From: Brevipalpus yothersi
Taxonomy: Eukaryota > Arthropoda > Arachnida > Trombidiformes > Tenuipalpidae
NCBI GenBank assembly: GCA_003956705.1
Contig: QZCP01000223.1
Span: 208,364-272,363 of the forward strand
Direction of reading: 5' to 3'
DNA length: 64,000 nucleotides
In this document: one piece after another, positions 49,155-60,758 of the stretch
Position numbering within the stretch: position 1 is the stretch's first letter
Layout: each line of letters opens with the position of its first letter
Position numbers and translations under genes: made by a program
Notes under the pieces: model-generated
Databases searched by the model: none
The model's input: only the letters and a program-made list of their open reading frames with translations
What the model was told of the DNA's origin: nothing

Positions 49155-51295
49155 ATGAATATTTACGAGATTCTGAAAAATCTTTTCGATGAAGGATTGT
49201 ATTCTGATATTATACAATTGGTAAGTAAGCAACTCACATTATGACTTGTGTTTGTTATACTTATTCTGATTCGCCCTATTCTCTATCCCATTCAAAGCTG
49301 AGCCTGGTTCAACCTCAATCACACAATTATTTCAATCAACTTACACCAGTTCAAGAATATCAGATTTACATATATTTAGGTGATGCCTATTTCCATGAAG
49401 GAGATTTTGTTAAAGCTGAGGTAAAGTCTTCACTCATTAATCTCTGTCAATCTTGAGAGATGTATTTAACCTAATCAATCCTATTTTTCTATCTTTGCAG
49501 AAACAATATCAATTGTCTCTGGATCTTAAGCGAACTGCATTGAAAAACAAAAAGAAAGGACAAAATAATTGGTTTCTTGATGGTGCATCTGAGGCAGATT
49601 TAAAATTCAAGATAGCCAATTGTTATAAACATCTTAAGCAACCGGGTGATGCCATCAAAATTTTGGATTCCATACCACAAAAACAACGTGGAGCAAGAGT
49701 GAATTGTTTGCTCGGTGATCTGTATATGTCAGTGAAAAAAGAACATGCCCAAGCATACTATCGAGAAGTGTTAAGAGAGTGTCCACATTCACTGAAAGTC
49801 ATACTCAATATGATAAAGCTAGGTGTTAAAGCGAACGATATATTCAATTTGATCAATATATCGAATATGCCCAATTCTGATTGGCTATCTACTTGGATAA
49901 AAGCACATTGCTATCTACATTCACCCGATGTTTGTCAAGCTATCTCATGTTTTAGAACTTTACTCGCCTCTAATCAATTCAAAAACAATGCTGATCTCCT
50001 CCAAGCTCTCGGTGAAGCCTTTTATTATAATGGTGACTACAAAAAAGCGATATCAGCTCTTCGCAAGGCCCATGCAAATGATCCTCTGTCCCTTAAAGCG
50101 TTGGATTTTTATGCTGCCTGTCTATACAAAGAGAAACAAGTGAAAGAGCTCGAAAAATTAGCTAATGAGCTTGTACCCCTCTGTGAAAGTGACTGTCAAA
50201 CTCCTGAGCCATGGATAGTTTTGGGCTATTATTGCTTGAGTGTTGAAAAATTTGATAAGAAAGAATTCAAAGATCAAAAAGAACAGAGAGTTCATAAAGC
50301 TCAGAATTTTGTGGAAAAAGCATGTAGCCTAAGCAACAATTCCATAGAAGCTCTGATACTAGGGGGACTATTAGAACTTAAGATCAATACCGAAAGAATG
50401 AGCGAAAAAGGCGATAGATCAGAAAGAAATAGAGATTTTCTCAAAGATGATCCTTTTAAAGATGCTAGAAAATTTTTCAAAGATGCACTATCATTTTGTC
50501 AGTATCGCTTCGAAGCCCTGAAAGGTTTGACTGATGTTTATTTAGCTGAGAATCGCAAGTCTCAAGCATCATCTGTGGTAAGCAATGCATTTAAGCTGTT
50601 AGGTCAAAATTCACGTACATTAACGGTAAGTTTTTCTGTTTCTAATCCACCATGAAAGATCATCAATTAATATTCATCTACTTCTCTCGAAAAATAGCTG
50701 TATGCGTCCATCTTACTTTTGGATCCTGAGAAAAGGTCTAATAAGAAGAATGCACTTTCATCTCTTGAGAAGGCCATATCAATGGATGCAGGTTTTTTAC
50801 CAGCAGTTTATATGCTTGTTAATCTTTTGAGTGAAGACAAAAACTGGAATAGAGCCATTGAAATGTAAGTAGTCAATTCTATATGAACTTTCAAAGTACA
50901 ATGATTAACATCTCCTCAATTTTATACAGTTTAAAAAGTGCAATTGAAGTTGAAAGCTGTGATAAACTTCATCGAATGCTTGCAAACTGTTACAAAGAAA
51001 AGGGCGAACACGACAAATCTCTTCATCACCAGAACATAGCTTCAAAGTGAGTTTAAGATTTTTTATTGTTTGCAGTATTGCTCCAAAGGATATGTATTTA
51101 TTTGCATTATGAATTTTTCACAGACTCGAACTTAATCATGCTGGAATCTGGCAAACATCGTCTCAACGTCTCGAGCATCAGTCTTGTAGGGCTGCAAACG
51201 ATGTGTCAATGGAAGTGGATGAGGAGGTTGATTTGGATGAGGACCGAAACCTGGAATCAGAAAATGATATTGAAAGTGAATCAGATCCTCAGTAG
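49155..51295 (+). CDS. ANAPC7: anaphase-promoting complex subunit 7
   Basis: Six exons (49155-49220, 49298-49420, 49501-50625, 50698-50864, 50930-51046, 51124-51295) join in phase to 589 residues, about the size of human APC7. It is a tetratricopeptide-repeat scaffold of the APC/C ubiquitin ligase, acting in the nucleus at mitosis. Shared segments with the vertebrate protein include KIANCYKHLKQPGDAIKILD, SIPQKQR, YREVLRECPHSL, DWLSTWIKAHCYLHS, ADLLQALGEAFYYNGDYKKA, EPWIVLGYYCLS and RFEALKGLTDVYLA, followed by more TPRs and the expected acidic C-terminal tail. The acceptor of exon 2 (TTCAAAG) is weak. AATAAA at 51376-51381, just before the inverted duplication begins. Rearranged fragments of this gene lie at 60150-60755. 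Confidence 0.93.
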
Positions 51296-52129
51296 TTTTA
51301 TTATCGTAGGAGTTTTCCCTCAAATTATCATTATTATTTTTAAGGCATTAATAATTTATGCTCCCATCTAACGCGAATAAATGTTTTATCTTTCTAGACT
51401 TCTTTTTCCTACTGTTATTCTCATCATTAAAGTGTTGGATCTGATCTGATCTGATCCATTCCCATTACAAATGCTGGAAATTAACAGGAATGAAAGAAGA
51501 AGCAGTTTTTTCTCAAAGCCACTTTATTCTATTTCCCAAGATGAATTTATATCGATGAATGTATTTGAATTCATAGACAGTTGACTGTTGAAATCCTGCA
51601 GGATGATATTTTTTTCTGTTACTCCTTTGAGAATGTCCCTCTGTACTTAATGACCGGAAAATCAACTTCCATCGGGAATATTTTGCTAGAGGACTGGCTA
51701 TACATTCAGAATCATGATTACAAATTATCTGTTTTTCGAAGGGGTAGAGCGAAAAGGAAGGGGAAAAGAATCACATTAAATAATCATAATTTAATCGTTT
51801 TTGCTGTCAAAAACTTTCTTCCTCCATTTCGTTAGTGCCGCAAGAAACAATTGAAAAGTGCTAATTTTTTTGGTTTATCGAATTGGTACGTTAGGTGACC
51901 CGAGCTGTGATTAAATTTGGTGCCATCTGAATACCAGGATATGAAAAGCCTTTTGTTGACTAGAGGAAAGTGGCTTCATTGAGCTGATACACATCCTGTG
52001 TCAAAACATTTCTTCATCTTTCAGAAAGATTCTTTCCCTGAGATGAAGAGAGTAGAAAACACGTCAACAAATCATAAACAAGTGGTGTGTTTAGTTTGAT
52101 TTTGATCATCAGTTTAATGTGGAAATAGA

Positions 52130-52162
52130 TGTGTGTGTGTGTGTGTGTGTGTGTGAGAGAAA
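52130..52162. repeat. (TG)n microsatellite in the inverted copy
   Basis: A run of TG repeats followed by GAGAGAAAG. The matching place in the left copy carries a pure TC/GA tract. Confidence 0.8.
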
Positions 52163-52345
52163 GTGAATATGATCGATCCTCTGTGTTTTATTTTTTTCTA
52201 GTTCAATCAGTTTACACTGATAGTGATTTCGGTTTCTATTTATTTGATCTTGATTTGATGCCATTCATTTGTTAACTGTGGTTAAGAGGAGAACCCTGTT
52301 TGTGTGTATATACATTCTTTCTTGTCATCATTTGATCAGATTGAA

Positions 52346-52621
52346 TCTATCTATCTATACTATTTCTAGCGTTCACCAATAAAAAGTCAATTGAGCGTAG
52401 CGAGTTCTCTTTCTCTGCCTCTTTCTTTTTCTCTTTCTTTCTCTTTCTCTTCCATTTTCTTCCAACGCCAGAGGCCTAAAAAGGATTAGTGTATGGAAAT
52501 GAGAGGCCAGTACGTAGCGAACGGCGAGCGAAGCGAGCTGTGAGCGTCTCAGCCTAAAACACATCTCCAAATTTACTCTGATCTAACTCTGGTCCGTCGT
52601 ATGACGGGCCGGACCAACTTG
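52346..52621 (+). mobile_element. non-autonomous Helitron-like insertion (276 bp)
   Basis: The left copy of this region gives the empty site (TTGAA|TTTTTTTT on the matching strand), so the insertion edges are exact. It lies between A and T with no target duplication, starts TCTATCTATC, and has a GC-rich hairpin (GGTCC ... CCGTC-loop-GACGG ... GGACC, about 52590-52615) six bases before its right end CTTG. These are Helitron features; the terminal CTTG departs from the usual CTRR. It contains GAGCGAAGCGAGC-type sequence and a TCTTTC tract, and has no coding capacity. Confidence 0.75.
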
Positions 52622-53224
52622 TTTTTTTTATTGCTACTAAATCTGATTCACTCGAGGTCGAACTACTTTCATCATCACTTGCTGGTGTTTTATTTGGATT
52701 CTGATTCAATCATTCAACAACAACATCTTCCATTTTGATGTGTGTATGTGTGAATTGATAAATCAAATCAAATCACTGGTGTTGTGTTTTTACTGAAATC
52801 TGGTTCATAGACTTATATGTATTCTTACTCTTACGTTGTATACTCACACAAACCATAAAAGAATATTTTGTATAATCAAAATTATTGGCAATTTAAATTC
52901 TGAGAGCAATCATTTTCAGATTGAATGACTATTTTTCCTAGTCAAGGTGAGTACTTTCTTCTTCAATCATTCGCTCAGGAAAATTTAATTGAAACCAAAA
53001 TCATCATAGAAAGTTTGAGATTCCTTTTCTTTCCGATTAACGATTCTCAATGTGATGAACAAAATCATTTCAATATGATCATGTTTTTTGAGTAGATTAT
53101 CTATTTTGTATTAGAAATTTGATGCGATTCCCATTTCTTCTTTCACTTAATTGATCATTTTTTTCTCTTCCCTCTTTTTTGTGATTTTTGACTACCAGAT
53201 TTCAGTCATCATCTGATCACATCA

Positions 53225-56200
53225 CATCGATCGACTTCTATACCACTCAGCAATCAATCAATCAATCAAGAATTTTTTTTTCGCCTGAAAAAAAGCACTT
53301 GGAATGAATATTTTAAAGCATTTTAAATGCATAAGAGATACTCGATACTGAATTAAGGTCAACTGGATACTCGAGGTGTATCTGAGTGCTCAGAAAACAG
53401 TTCAAAGAGTACACAGTATAGTGTTGATATTTTAATCTCGGTTGAATTCAATTTTTATTGGTTACATGGTTGGTGATGGTAAATCGATCATTTTCCAATG
53501 GATTATGATGGTAATTGGGATCTAGAGGATTGTGTTGATTCTGATTCATCATCGCTGTTGCAATCATGGAGCTTCTCACTCCCCACCTTTTCCGGATTGC
53601 CTCAGCTGCCTGCCAATCCGATTCCTCAGTTGGCACAAAATCTGCAAGGAATCCGGGGCTATTTTCCAACCAATCTCAACTTGCCCATATTCACTTCAGC
53701 GAAGACATCTGTGTCGATGCCCTCCATGATCTCATCTTTTCCCATACCCTCACTTCAATCTGTAGTCTCATCAGCGTTGAACAGTGTATCCTTTCAGGAT
53801 ACATCACGCAAAAATTGGTCTCAATTGAAAGAATCAGTTCGTCTAACTCAGCGAAAACTATTGGAAGTTACAGGAAGAGTTCCTTTTTTCTTCAGCTTTG
53901 CTCCCCTATTGGATAAGAACGGAGGTCAGATTGGAACAAGAATATATTTTCTATGTAATCTAGCTAGTGGTCTAGATACAACTCTCCATTTTTGTGATGT
54001 ACACGATAGTGACAAAATACCCAAGCCTGTTAAAGATCCTCACAGATCTGCCAAAAAAACAAGTTCAAATAGCGTGCAAAAAAAATCGGTTCGTAAACAT
54101 CAGAGACAAGAGAAAGAAAGTAACAATCCAGTTCCTGGTTTCGATACTGAAGACTCTATTGTACCACCTAATGTTCGTCCTTACTCGATAAACTCTGAAA
54201 AAGAATCCGAAGAAGAACAAGGGAAAGAAGATGATGATATCATCGGTGGAGAAGTCGCTCCACCAGCAACTGACTTTGAATGGAAACAGCTTCTAGGAGC
54301 CAATCCTCAATATTATCTGACAAAATACCCAGATGATCAAGAAAAACTACAGCTTGAGCGTAAGAGGTTAATTTTCCCTGGTATCAATGAATATCAATTC
54401 AATCCGAGTGTTCGTCGATTTGTTTTCACTTGCAATGGCCATTTATTCCATTTTGATGACACTGGAACCCCTCCATACACTCCAATACCATTGAAACCTA
54501 TTTCAAAGTTCAGTGTGATAAATCCCGTGATGTGCCCATCAAATCCAGATCTTATAGCTTATCATTCAGATGGAGATATGTGGGTAATCAACATTAAGAC
54601 GAGTCAAGAGCTACGCTTGACGAGTACAAAGTGCAATGAGGATCGTCGGGTGTTATCAGCAGGCCTTCCATGCTATGTGATTCAAGAAGAATTTCATCGT
54701 TACGAAGGTTTCTGGTGGAGACCAGGATCAAAGCACATCAGTCCAACATGTAAAGAATATAGTATTCTATATGAGGAAGTTGATGAAACTCAAGTAGAAC
54801 TTTTGCATCTTCCCAATATGAGTGGTGGTGTTGATAATCATCGATTTCCTCGAGCGGGTGAGTCTAAAGTGCTAGTTACACTCTTCGTACCCCAGAGCTT
54901 TCCTTATCATGCTTATCTACTTTTTTTATTTCTTTATCAGGTGGTGTTAACGCTACAACTGATCTCAAATTGGCCAGCTTCAGATATGATGAGTCAACTC
55001 AACAAATGAGTGACTCTTTCTGTGAAGCTATACCCGGTCTCTCCTTAAACTCCTTGTTATCATTATACTCTGGTTATGAGTATCTTGTACGTTGTGGTTG
55101 GCACTCTCGAGACGCTGTTTGGGTTCAGCTTCTAAATCGGGCACAAAAACATCTAGTCCTAGGATTATTAAGCATCAGCAACTCTTTCCCGCCTCAACTT
55201 CTTCTACGTGAAGACAATAGTCCGTACTGGATCAATGTTCATGATTTCATCCATTTCATATCACCCAAAAAAAGATATCGTCAAAACATCTCACCCGCTC
55301 ATCATAGTAGTACCAATAAGAACAATAAAAGTTACGTTAATAATAAAGAAGAATTATTGAAACCAGGTAGCGAAGTGAAATTCGTATGGATTTCAGAGAA
55401 AACAGGATTTCGCCATCTCAATCTGATCAGAGTGCAATTGGTTGCTAGTCAGGAGAAAACTATGCCAACCAGATCAAATCGAAGCGCTCGAAAAGAGGCT
55501 GTTGCCCCTAGACGCATTCACGGGGGTCCCAATAACTTGGACTCCTCATATCCTCCGGGAAATTCTGGTGATGAGCCTCTTATCAATCATTTCCAATCTT
55601 CAGGAAGAATATCTGCCGCCTCATCATCTGAATTGCTACATGAGCTGGAATCCCATTTAGTAGAACGAAGAGTCTTGACGGCAGGCGATTGGGAGGTGGA
55701 TGGAAGTGATGTTTGGGTTGACGAAATGAATGATTTGATCTATTTTATTGCCACCAAAGAAACACCTCTCGAGAGACATCTCTATTACCTATCATATAAA
55801 GAAATTGGGAAGCTTGACGTAAATGATTTTGATCCATTTAATGAATCAGCGTTCGAACAGCGGATAGTCAAATTATCTGAGAATGGTTTTTCTCACACTT
55901 GTATAGCTTTTAATGAAAAACGTGATCTATTCGTCGATATACAGAGCAATATTTCATATGCACCTTTTGGTCACGTATATAAAAGAGTAAATTCACCTCC
56001 CCGTCCTGAGAACAGTTCATCAGCTAAACGAATCAACAAGCACAGCTCTTCATCGTCTTCTCGGTGGACAAACCAAAATTCAGAGCCAATAAGTTTCGAA
56101 AAATTAGGTCTCATTGTAAATAATTGCATGGGAAGTGGAATTGACCTTTCCATGGGATCTCCATCTCCTTTCCCGGAAATTCAGGTGGATGTTGATACCA

Positions 56201-57430
56201 TACCTGGGATGAATAAGCCGGAATTATTCAAATATCAACTAAAAAGTTCCGGTGATATTGTTTATGGACTGGTATTCAAACCCGAATTCATGGACCCAGG
56301 AGTCAAGTATCCATGCGTTTTGGATATTTATGGTGGACCAGAGGTACAGCTGGTAACAAATTCATTCAAAGGTGTTCGACAACCTCGCCGTCATCTACTT
56401 GCATGTGAAGGCTATGTTGTGGTTGCATTTGATTGTAGAGGATCTCACAATCGAGGAACCAAATTTGAGTCCCACATCCAAGGGAGAATTGGTCAAGTTG
56501 AGATAGCAGATCATGTGGAAGTATTGTGTTGGCTAGCTGAAAAGGTTGACTATATTGATTTGTCTCGAGTTGCCATTCATGGATGGTCATATGGAGGTTA
56601 TCTTGCCCTGATGGGACTTGCACAACGACCTGATATATTCCGAATTGCGATTGCTGGAGCACCTGTAACAAATTGGTCATTGTATGATACTGGGTATACA
56701 GAACGATATTTAAACACTCCTGGCGAGAATCCTGGGGCTTACAGAAAAGGGAATGTACTCAACTATGTCAATTTGTTTCCTGATGAGGAAAACCGACTCT
56801 TGCTTGTTCATGGTATGATGGACGGAAATGTTCACTTCATCCATACTCAGCAACTTATTCAAGCTCTCGTGAGAGCAGGAAAACCTTACAGTCTTCGCGT
56901 AAGTTGAAATTTTTCTTCCTTTTCAAATTAGTTGTCAAATTTCCTATTGAAAACTGACATATTTCTTTCATGAATAGGTTTTTCCGACCGAGCGGCATTC
57001 TCTTCGAAGTGCTCATTCGTTTGAGTATAACGAAACTATGCTCCTATCATTTCTGGAGCAAAATCTCAAGCCCACTAGAAGTACTTGAAATTTTTCTGGT
57101 TCTCCCATCTTATTGAACCGAATAAATCATTGTACGAGTTTTTTTGTGCTTATATGGTGATCTGAAAGATTTGTTCAAATATTCGTCAGACTCGAGTGTT
57201 GACGGTGGATCTTTATGTATCCTCTCCTTCATGACAAGGGCTTGGTTTTTTAATTCACTAACTCGGAAGGGTTTATCTCATCTTTTTTTTCCTCCGCGAG
57301 AAATCGATCAAGTGGAGCGAGATTTGTACCTTTTGATCAGATTTTCTCTCATCGGTCAATACATTTGCAATGTACCTCTTTTGTCCAATGAATTACAAAA
57401 TGAGAGTTTAAATCCAAGCCATAAATGAAT
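53225..57430 (+). repeat. duplicated DPP unit, right copy
   Basis: Direct repeat of 20910-25145. The right edge (about 57430) abuts the inverted ANKS1 promoter copy, and the left edge (about 53220) abuts the inverted lipase upstream copy. Confidence 0.85.
53498..57088 (+). CDS. DPP9: DPP8/9-type dipeptidyl peptidase (S9B), copy 2
   Basis: Exons 53498-54857, 54941-56898 and 56978-57088 join in phase to 1142 residues, two fewer than copy 1. All splice sites are kept (first donor GTGAGT instead of GTAAGT). The catalytic triad Ser1003, Asp1081 and His1113 and the EE motif (IQEEFHRYEGFWW) are present, so it should be an active peptidase. Next to the catalytic Asp it reads MMDGNVHF where copy 1 and vertebrate DPP8/9 have DENVHF. 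The Ser/Asn-rich linkers differ most; the propeller and hydrolase core differ little. Frames are open over both copies while intron 1 has diverged, which implies selection on the protein. Upstream is an inverted copy of the lipase promoter region instead of the MARCH-like gene. Confidence 0.92.
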
Positions 57431-57437
57431 ATTGCCT
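57089..57437. other. 3' flank of DPP copy 2
   Basis: It matches 24801-25145 with substitutions. No gene is present. Confidence 0.6.
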
Positions 57438-58470
57438 GAGCTTCCATGTAGTACATGCGAGATGAGGATGTTGTCTTGATGTGTGTATTTTTTTGCCATC
57501 CTTCAGAACCTGCTCAAGTGAATCCACAGATCAGTGACATGAATTTACAGTGTATATGTGTGTCCATCATCCACCCCCACTACCACCACCCATCCGAAAG
57601 CTCTGTGTGTGTATATGTTTCATCATCAGTGACAAATGATGATGATGATGATGATGATCAAATCAACCTCAATTGATTATCTATTTCTAAAATTATCGAT
57701 AATCTCTGTACAATTATTATGATTCTGTTGAGCAGTTTTATCATAATTTGAGGAGAAAAAAATTTTTTCCTCCCAAATTAATATCAACATCATCATTATC
57801 ATCCGGTGCTAAATAATTATTATTAACTTGATTATCATCTTACTTTTTTTCTCCTCTCTTCTTCTCAATGCTCGATGGAAACTCGCAATACACACACAAT
57901 ATACACAGTAGCCAACAAAGATGCTTCCGTTTTACTTTGAACTTATTTGAAAATCATTGCTAATTATCGATCAATAATTTGAAAGAATCATCATCATCGC
58001 AAAAGTGCAAAATTGTCCTTCTTCTTCTTTTTTTCGGGTGCAATTAAGCCGAAGAAGAGTGAAACAAAAAGATCTCAATTGAATTTGATCTGAATTTCAA
58101 TAAGTGATCCGCCCTTGTACATATTTATTTATTGCGTTCTCACTGTTATCGAATTATTATATTATGAATATTATTTAAATTTAAACATTTTGCCAATATC
58201 TTGTTCGCTCACTAATCACCCATCCTTATCTCACATCATCATCATCATCATCATCTTATTCTTCTCCATCATCTTCATCTTCATTTTTCCTCTTCACAGA
58301 AGCCAATTCACTTATCCCGCAATCTAATCACTTGACTACACTACTAGTGTTTTGGTATATATCACTTATATATCACTCATAGTTGCTTTATAAATACATA
58401 CATACTTGGGTAAAGTATGGAAAAACAAGCAGTTAATCAGATTAACAGCAATACATGGAATCCAAGAGGC
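57438..58470 (+). repeat. right arm of the ANKS1 promoter/first-exon inverted duplication
   Basis: Inverted copy of 38391-39422. It brings the ANKS1-like upstream region, including a TATAAAT at about 58389, plus the ATG at 58417 and the first 18 codons, next to a receptor gene copy. The match ends within the codons for RGS. Confidence 0.9.
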
Positions 58471-59792
58471 TCACAATATGAAGATGATGTCCACTTGTAT
58501 TGTGATGATTCAAAGATGGGTGATCCAAAGAGAGGGAACATGAGATGTTGCAGATCGGAATTGTGTAACAATGCAACTTTCACCGATCATTCACCTCAAT
58601 TGATCACCGAACCAAATCAGTTGAATCCCTTTGATTTCAGATTTTAACTTTTTCTATGCTGCTCTGGTTTCTTGCGGGTTAGCAGGTGTATTAATTTTTA
58701 TTCCAGTCTCCATTTTCATGTAAATTTGTGCCAAACGACGAGTGAAATTTTGGGGAAAATTTTCAAACAAAGTTCTACATTATCCTGTCGACACATTGCC
58801 AAATGATCTCTTCGGAGGAAGATTTGGTGAATGTTCCATAACTTCAGGCTCAGGCTCCGGAGGACCTCTTCTTGGCGATCGAACTTTTTGTCGTGAAATA
58901 GAACTTAAAGATTCATTATATAAAGGTCGAAAAAATGAAGTTCGTCGTGGTGTGTGGAGAAGTATGAATGTGGCAGGGAAAATTTTCTACTCAAGAGATG
59001 AGGATGTTTGGTCTAGAGAGAGAAATATATACCTCAAGCTTGATGTCGGGAATCCTTACACTCTTAAACTTTTGGGTGCTGATATGGTATCTGTAAACTC
59101 GTGTACAGAATTTTGGCTGTTTACCCAATATTGTTCCCTTGGATCTATCAACGATTATCTGGCTCAAAATGTTCTCACCTATTATCAATGTTTCGATCTA
59201 CTTTTATCATGGGCTAGAAGTCTTACATCAAGGCTCAAATGGCTACAAGGTTGCTCATCGAGACTTGAAGTCAAAAAATATTTTATTATATAGTCCAAAA
59301 ATGGCATGTATTGCTGATTTTGGACTCGCTGTTTCTAATGATGTTTCTAAAGATTTCAAATCTTCCTTCTCTGATCCAGCTCGATACAAAGTTGGTACAA
59401 AACGTTATATGGCTCCTGAGCTCTTGAATGAGACATATGATTTTAAAGAATTTGAAAATTATCAGAAGATAGATGTCTATTCGTTCTCTCTTGTAATGTG
59501 GGAAGTTTGCCGCAGAAACTCGTCTATTGGTACAGTGACAGACCAGTTTTCTCTTCCCTATGGCAATTTGGTTCCAAATGATCCAAGTTTTGATGACATG
59601 AAGAAAGTCGCTTGCCATGACAATCGAAGACCATCTTTCAGTTCAAGAGTCGCCAATGACTCGATTTTATCAATGATACGTTCATCAATTGAGAAAGGAT
59701 GGACACAAAACACTCACGATAGACCAAAAATTTCTGAAATTCGTAAAGAGATTGAATACATAAAAACTTCCACCTTTTCTACACCATACTAA
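58417..59792 (+). pseudogene. chimeric pseudogene: ANKS1 exon start fused to an intronless type I TGF-beta receptor copy
   Basis: The ANKS1-derived ATG and 18 codons run in frame into a receptor ectodomain end (GNMRCCRSELCNNATF, the CC-x4-CN signature of the three-finger fold). The frame then stops at 58645-58647. In another frame follow a membrane helix (AALVSCGLAGVLIFIPVSIF), a TAA at 58721, then the GS box (ITSGSGSGGPLLGDRT) and the kinase: KIFYSRDEDVWSRE with the ATP lysine, a damaged glycine loop (LYKGRKNEVRRG), then a one-base frameshift near 59205, AHRDLKSKNIL, IADFGLAV, GTKRYMAPELL and a normal C-terminal end. No introns remain from ectodomain to stop, so it is probably a 5'-truncated retrocopy. 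It is not translatable as a receptor. Confidence 0.85.
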
Positions 59793-60149
59793 TGCCTATT
59801 TGGTCGATCTTGGGTTATTCTCTCTCGATCCATTTATGTATTTTAATCTTGAACTGATCATCTTGCAATGAAAACTGAGAAAATTATCCATAGTATTGCA
59901 ATACTCCCACACACTAGTCTGGTCATTGCATTTCAATTCGTACCCATAAAAATTGAATTATGATCGGTATATAATTCAAAAATCGATTTTAAAGTTCTCT
60001 CTTGCTATCTCCATCTCTCTTGTCACTTGTTGAGCTTTTGATGATCTGACGAAACTGTAAAGCTGATTTACGTGATATCTCGAAATAGAAAGTGAAAGAA
60101 CGATCAAAAGAAAGAGAGAAACTTTTCCTCCCGGCTGATAACCGATATC
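59793..60149. other. no gene seen
   Basis: 357 bp between the receptor pseudogene and the ANAPC7 fragments. It could include the old receptor 3'UTR. No poly-A tract or target-site repeat was recognised. Confidence 0.4.
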
Positions 60150-60755
60150 AAAATTTTGTGGAAAAAGCATGTAGCCTAAGCAACAATTCCATTGAACCTC
60201 TCATACTAGGGGGACTATTAGAACTTAAGATCAATACCGAAAGAATGAGCGAAAAAGGAAAGGAGATCTGAAAAATCTTTTCGATTGTATTCTGGTTATA
60301 TACAATTGGTGAGTCATTTTATCTTGTGTTTGTTATACTTATTCTGATCCACCCTATTTTCTATCCCATTCAAAGCTGAGCCTGGTTCAACCTCAATCAC
60401 ACAATTATTTCAATCAACTTACACCAGTTCAAGAATATCAGATTTACATATATTTAGGTGATGCCTATTTCCATGAAGGAGATTTTGTCAAAGCTGAGGT
60501 AAAGTATTAACTCATCAATCTCTGTCAATCTTGAGGAATGAGAAATGTATTCTACCCAATTAATCCTATTTTTCTATCTTTTGCAGAAACAATATCAATT
60601 GTCTCTGGATCTTAAGCAAACTGCATTGAAAAACAAAAAGAAAGGACAAAATAATTGGTTTCTTGATGATACCACAAAAACAGCGTGGAGCAAGAGTGAA
60701 TTGCTTACTCGGGGATCTGTATATGTCAAATGCAAATGAATGTTTTATTTTTCTA
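60150..60755 (+). pseudogene. shuffled ANAPC7 pseudogene
   Basis: Pieces of ANAPC7 in altered order: 60150-60259 matches late exon 3 (about 50303-50414); 60263-60673 matches exon 1, intron 1, exon 2, intron 2 and the start of exon 3 (about 49167-49580); 60670-60735 matches a later exon 3 stretch (about 49668-49730); and 60735-60758 matches the 3'UTR (about 51372-51400). The introns are retained, so the copying was at DNA level. It cannot encode APC7. Confidence 0.85.
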
Positions 60756-60758
60756 GAC

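Larger units (their letters stand above)
51410..53220 (+). repeat. right arm of inverted duplication: lipase upstream region next to DPP copy 2
   Basis: It matches the minus strand of 33435-32830 and 32000-31095, joined at about 51885-52035 by unrelated sequence. In this orientation the lipase promoter and 5'UTR exon point rightward at DPP copy 2. The 5'UTR donor (AAG|GTGAGT, exon end 52946) and acceptor (TTTCAG, 53203-53205) are intact. A Helitron-like element (52346-52621) interrupts it. The left edge falls about 30 bp after the ANAPC7 polyadenylation signal. Confidence 0.85.
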
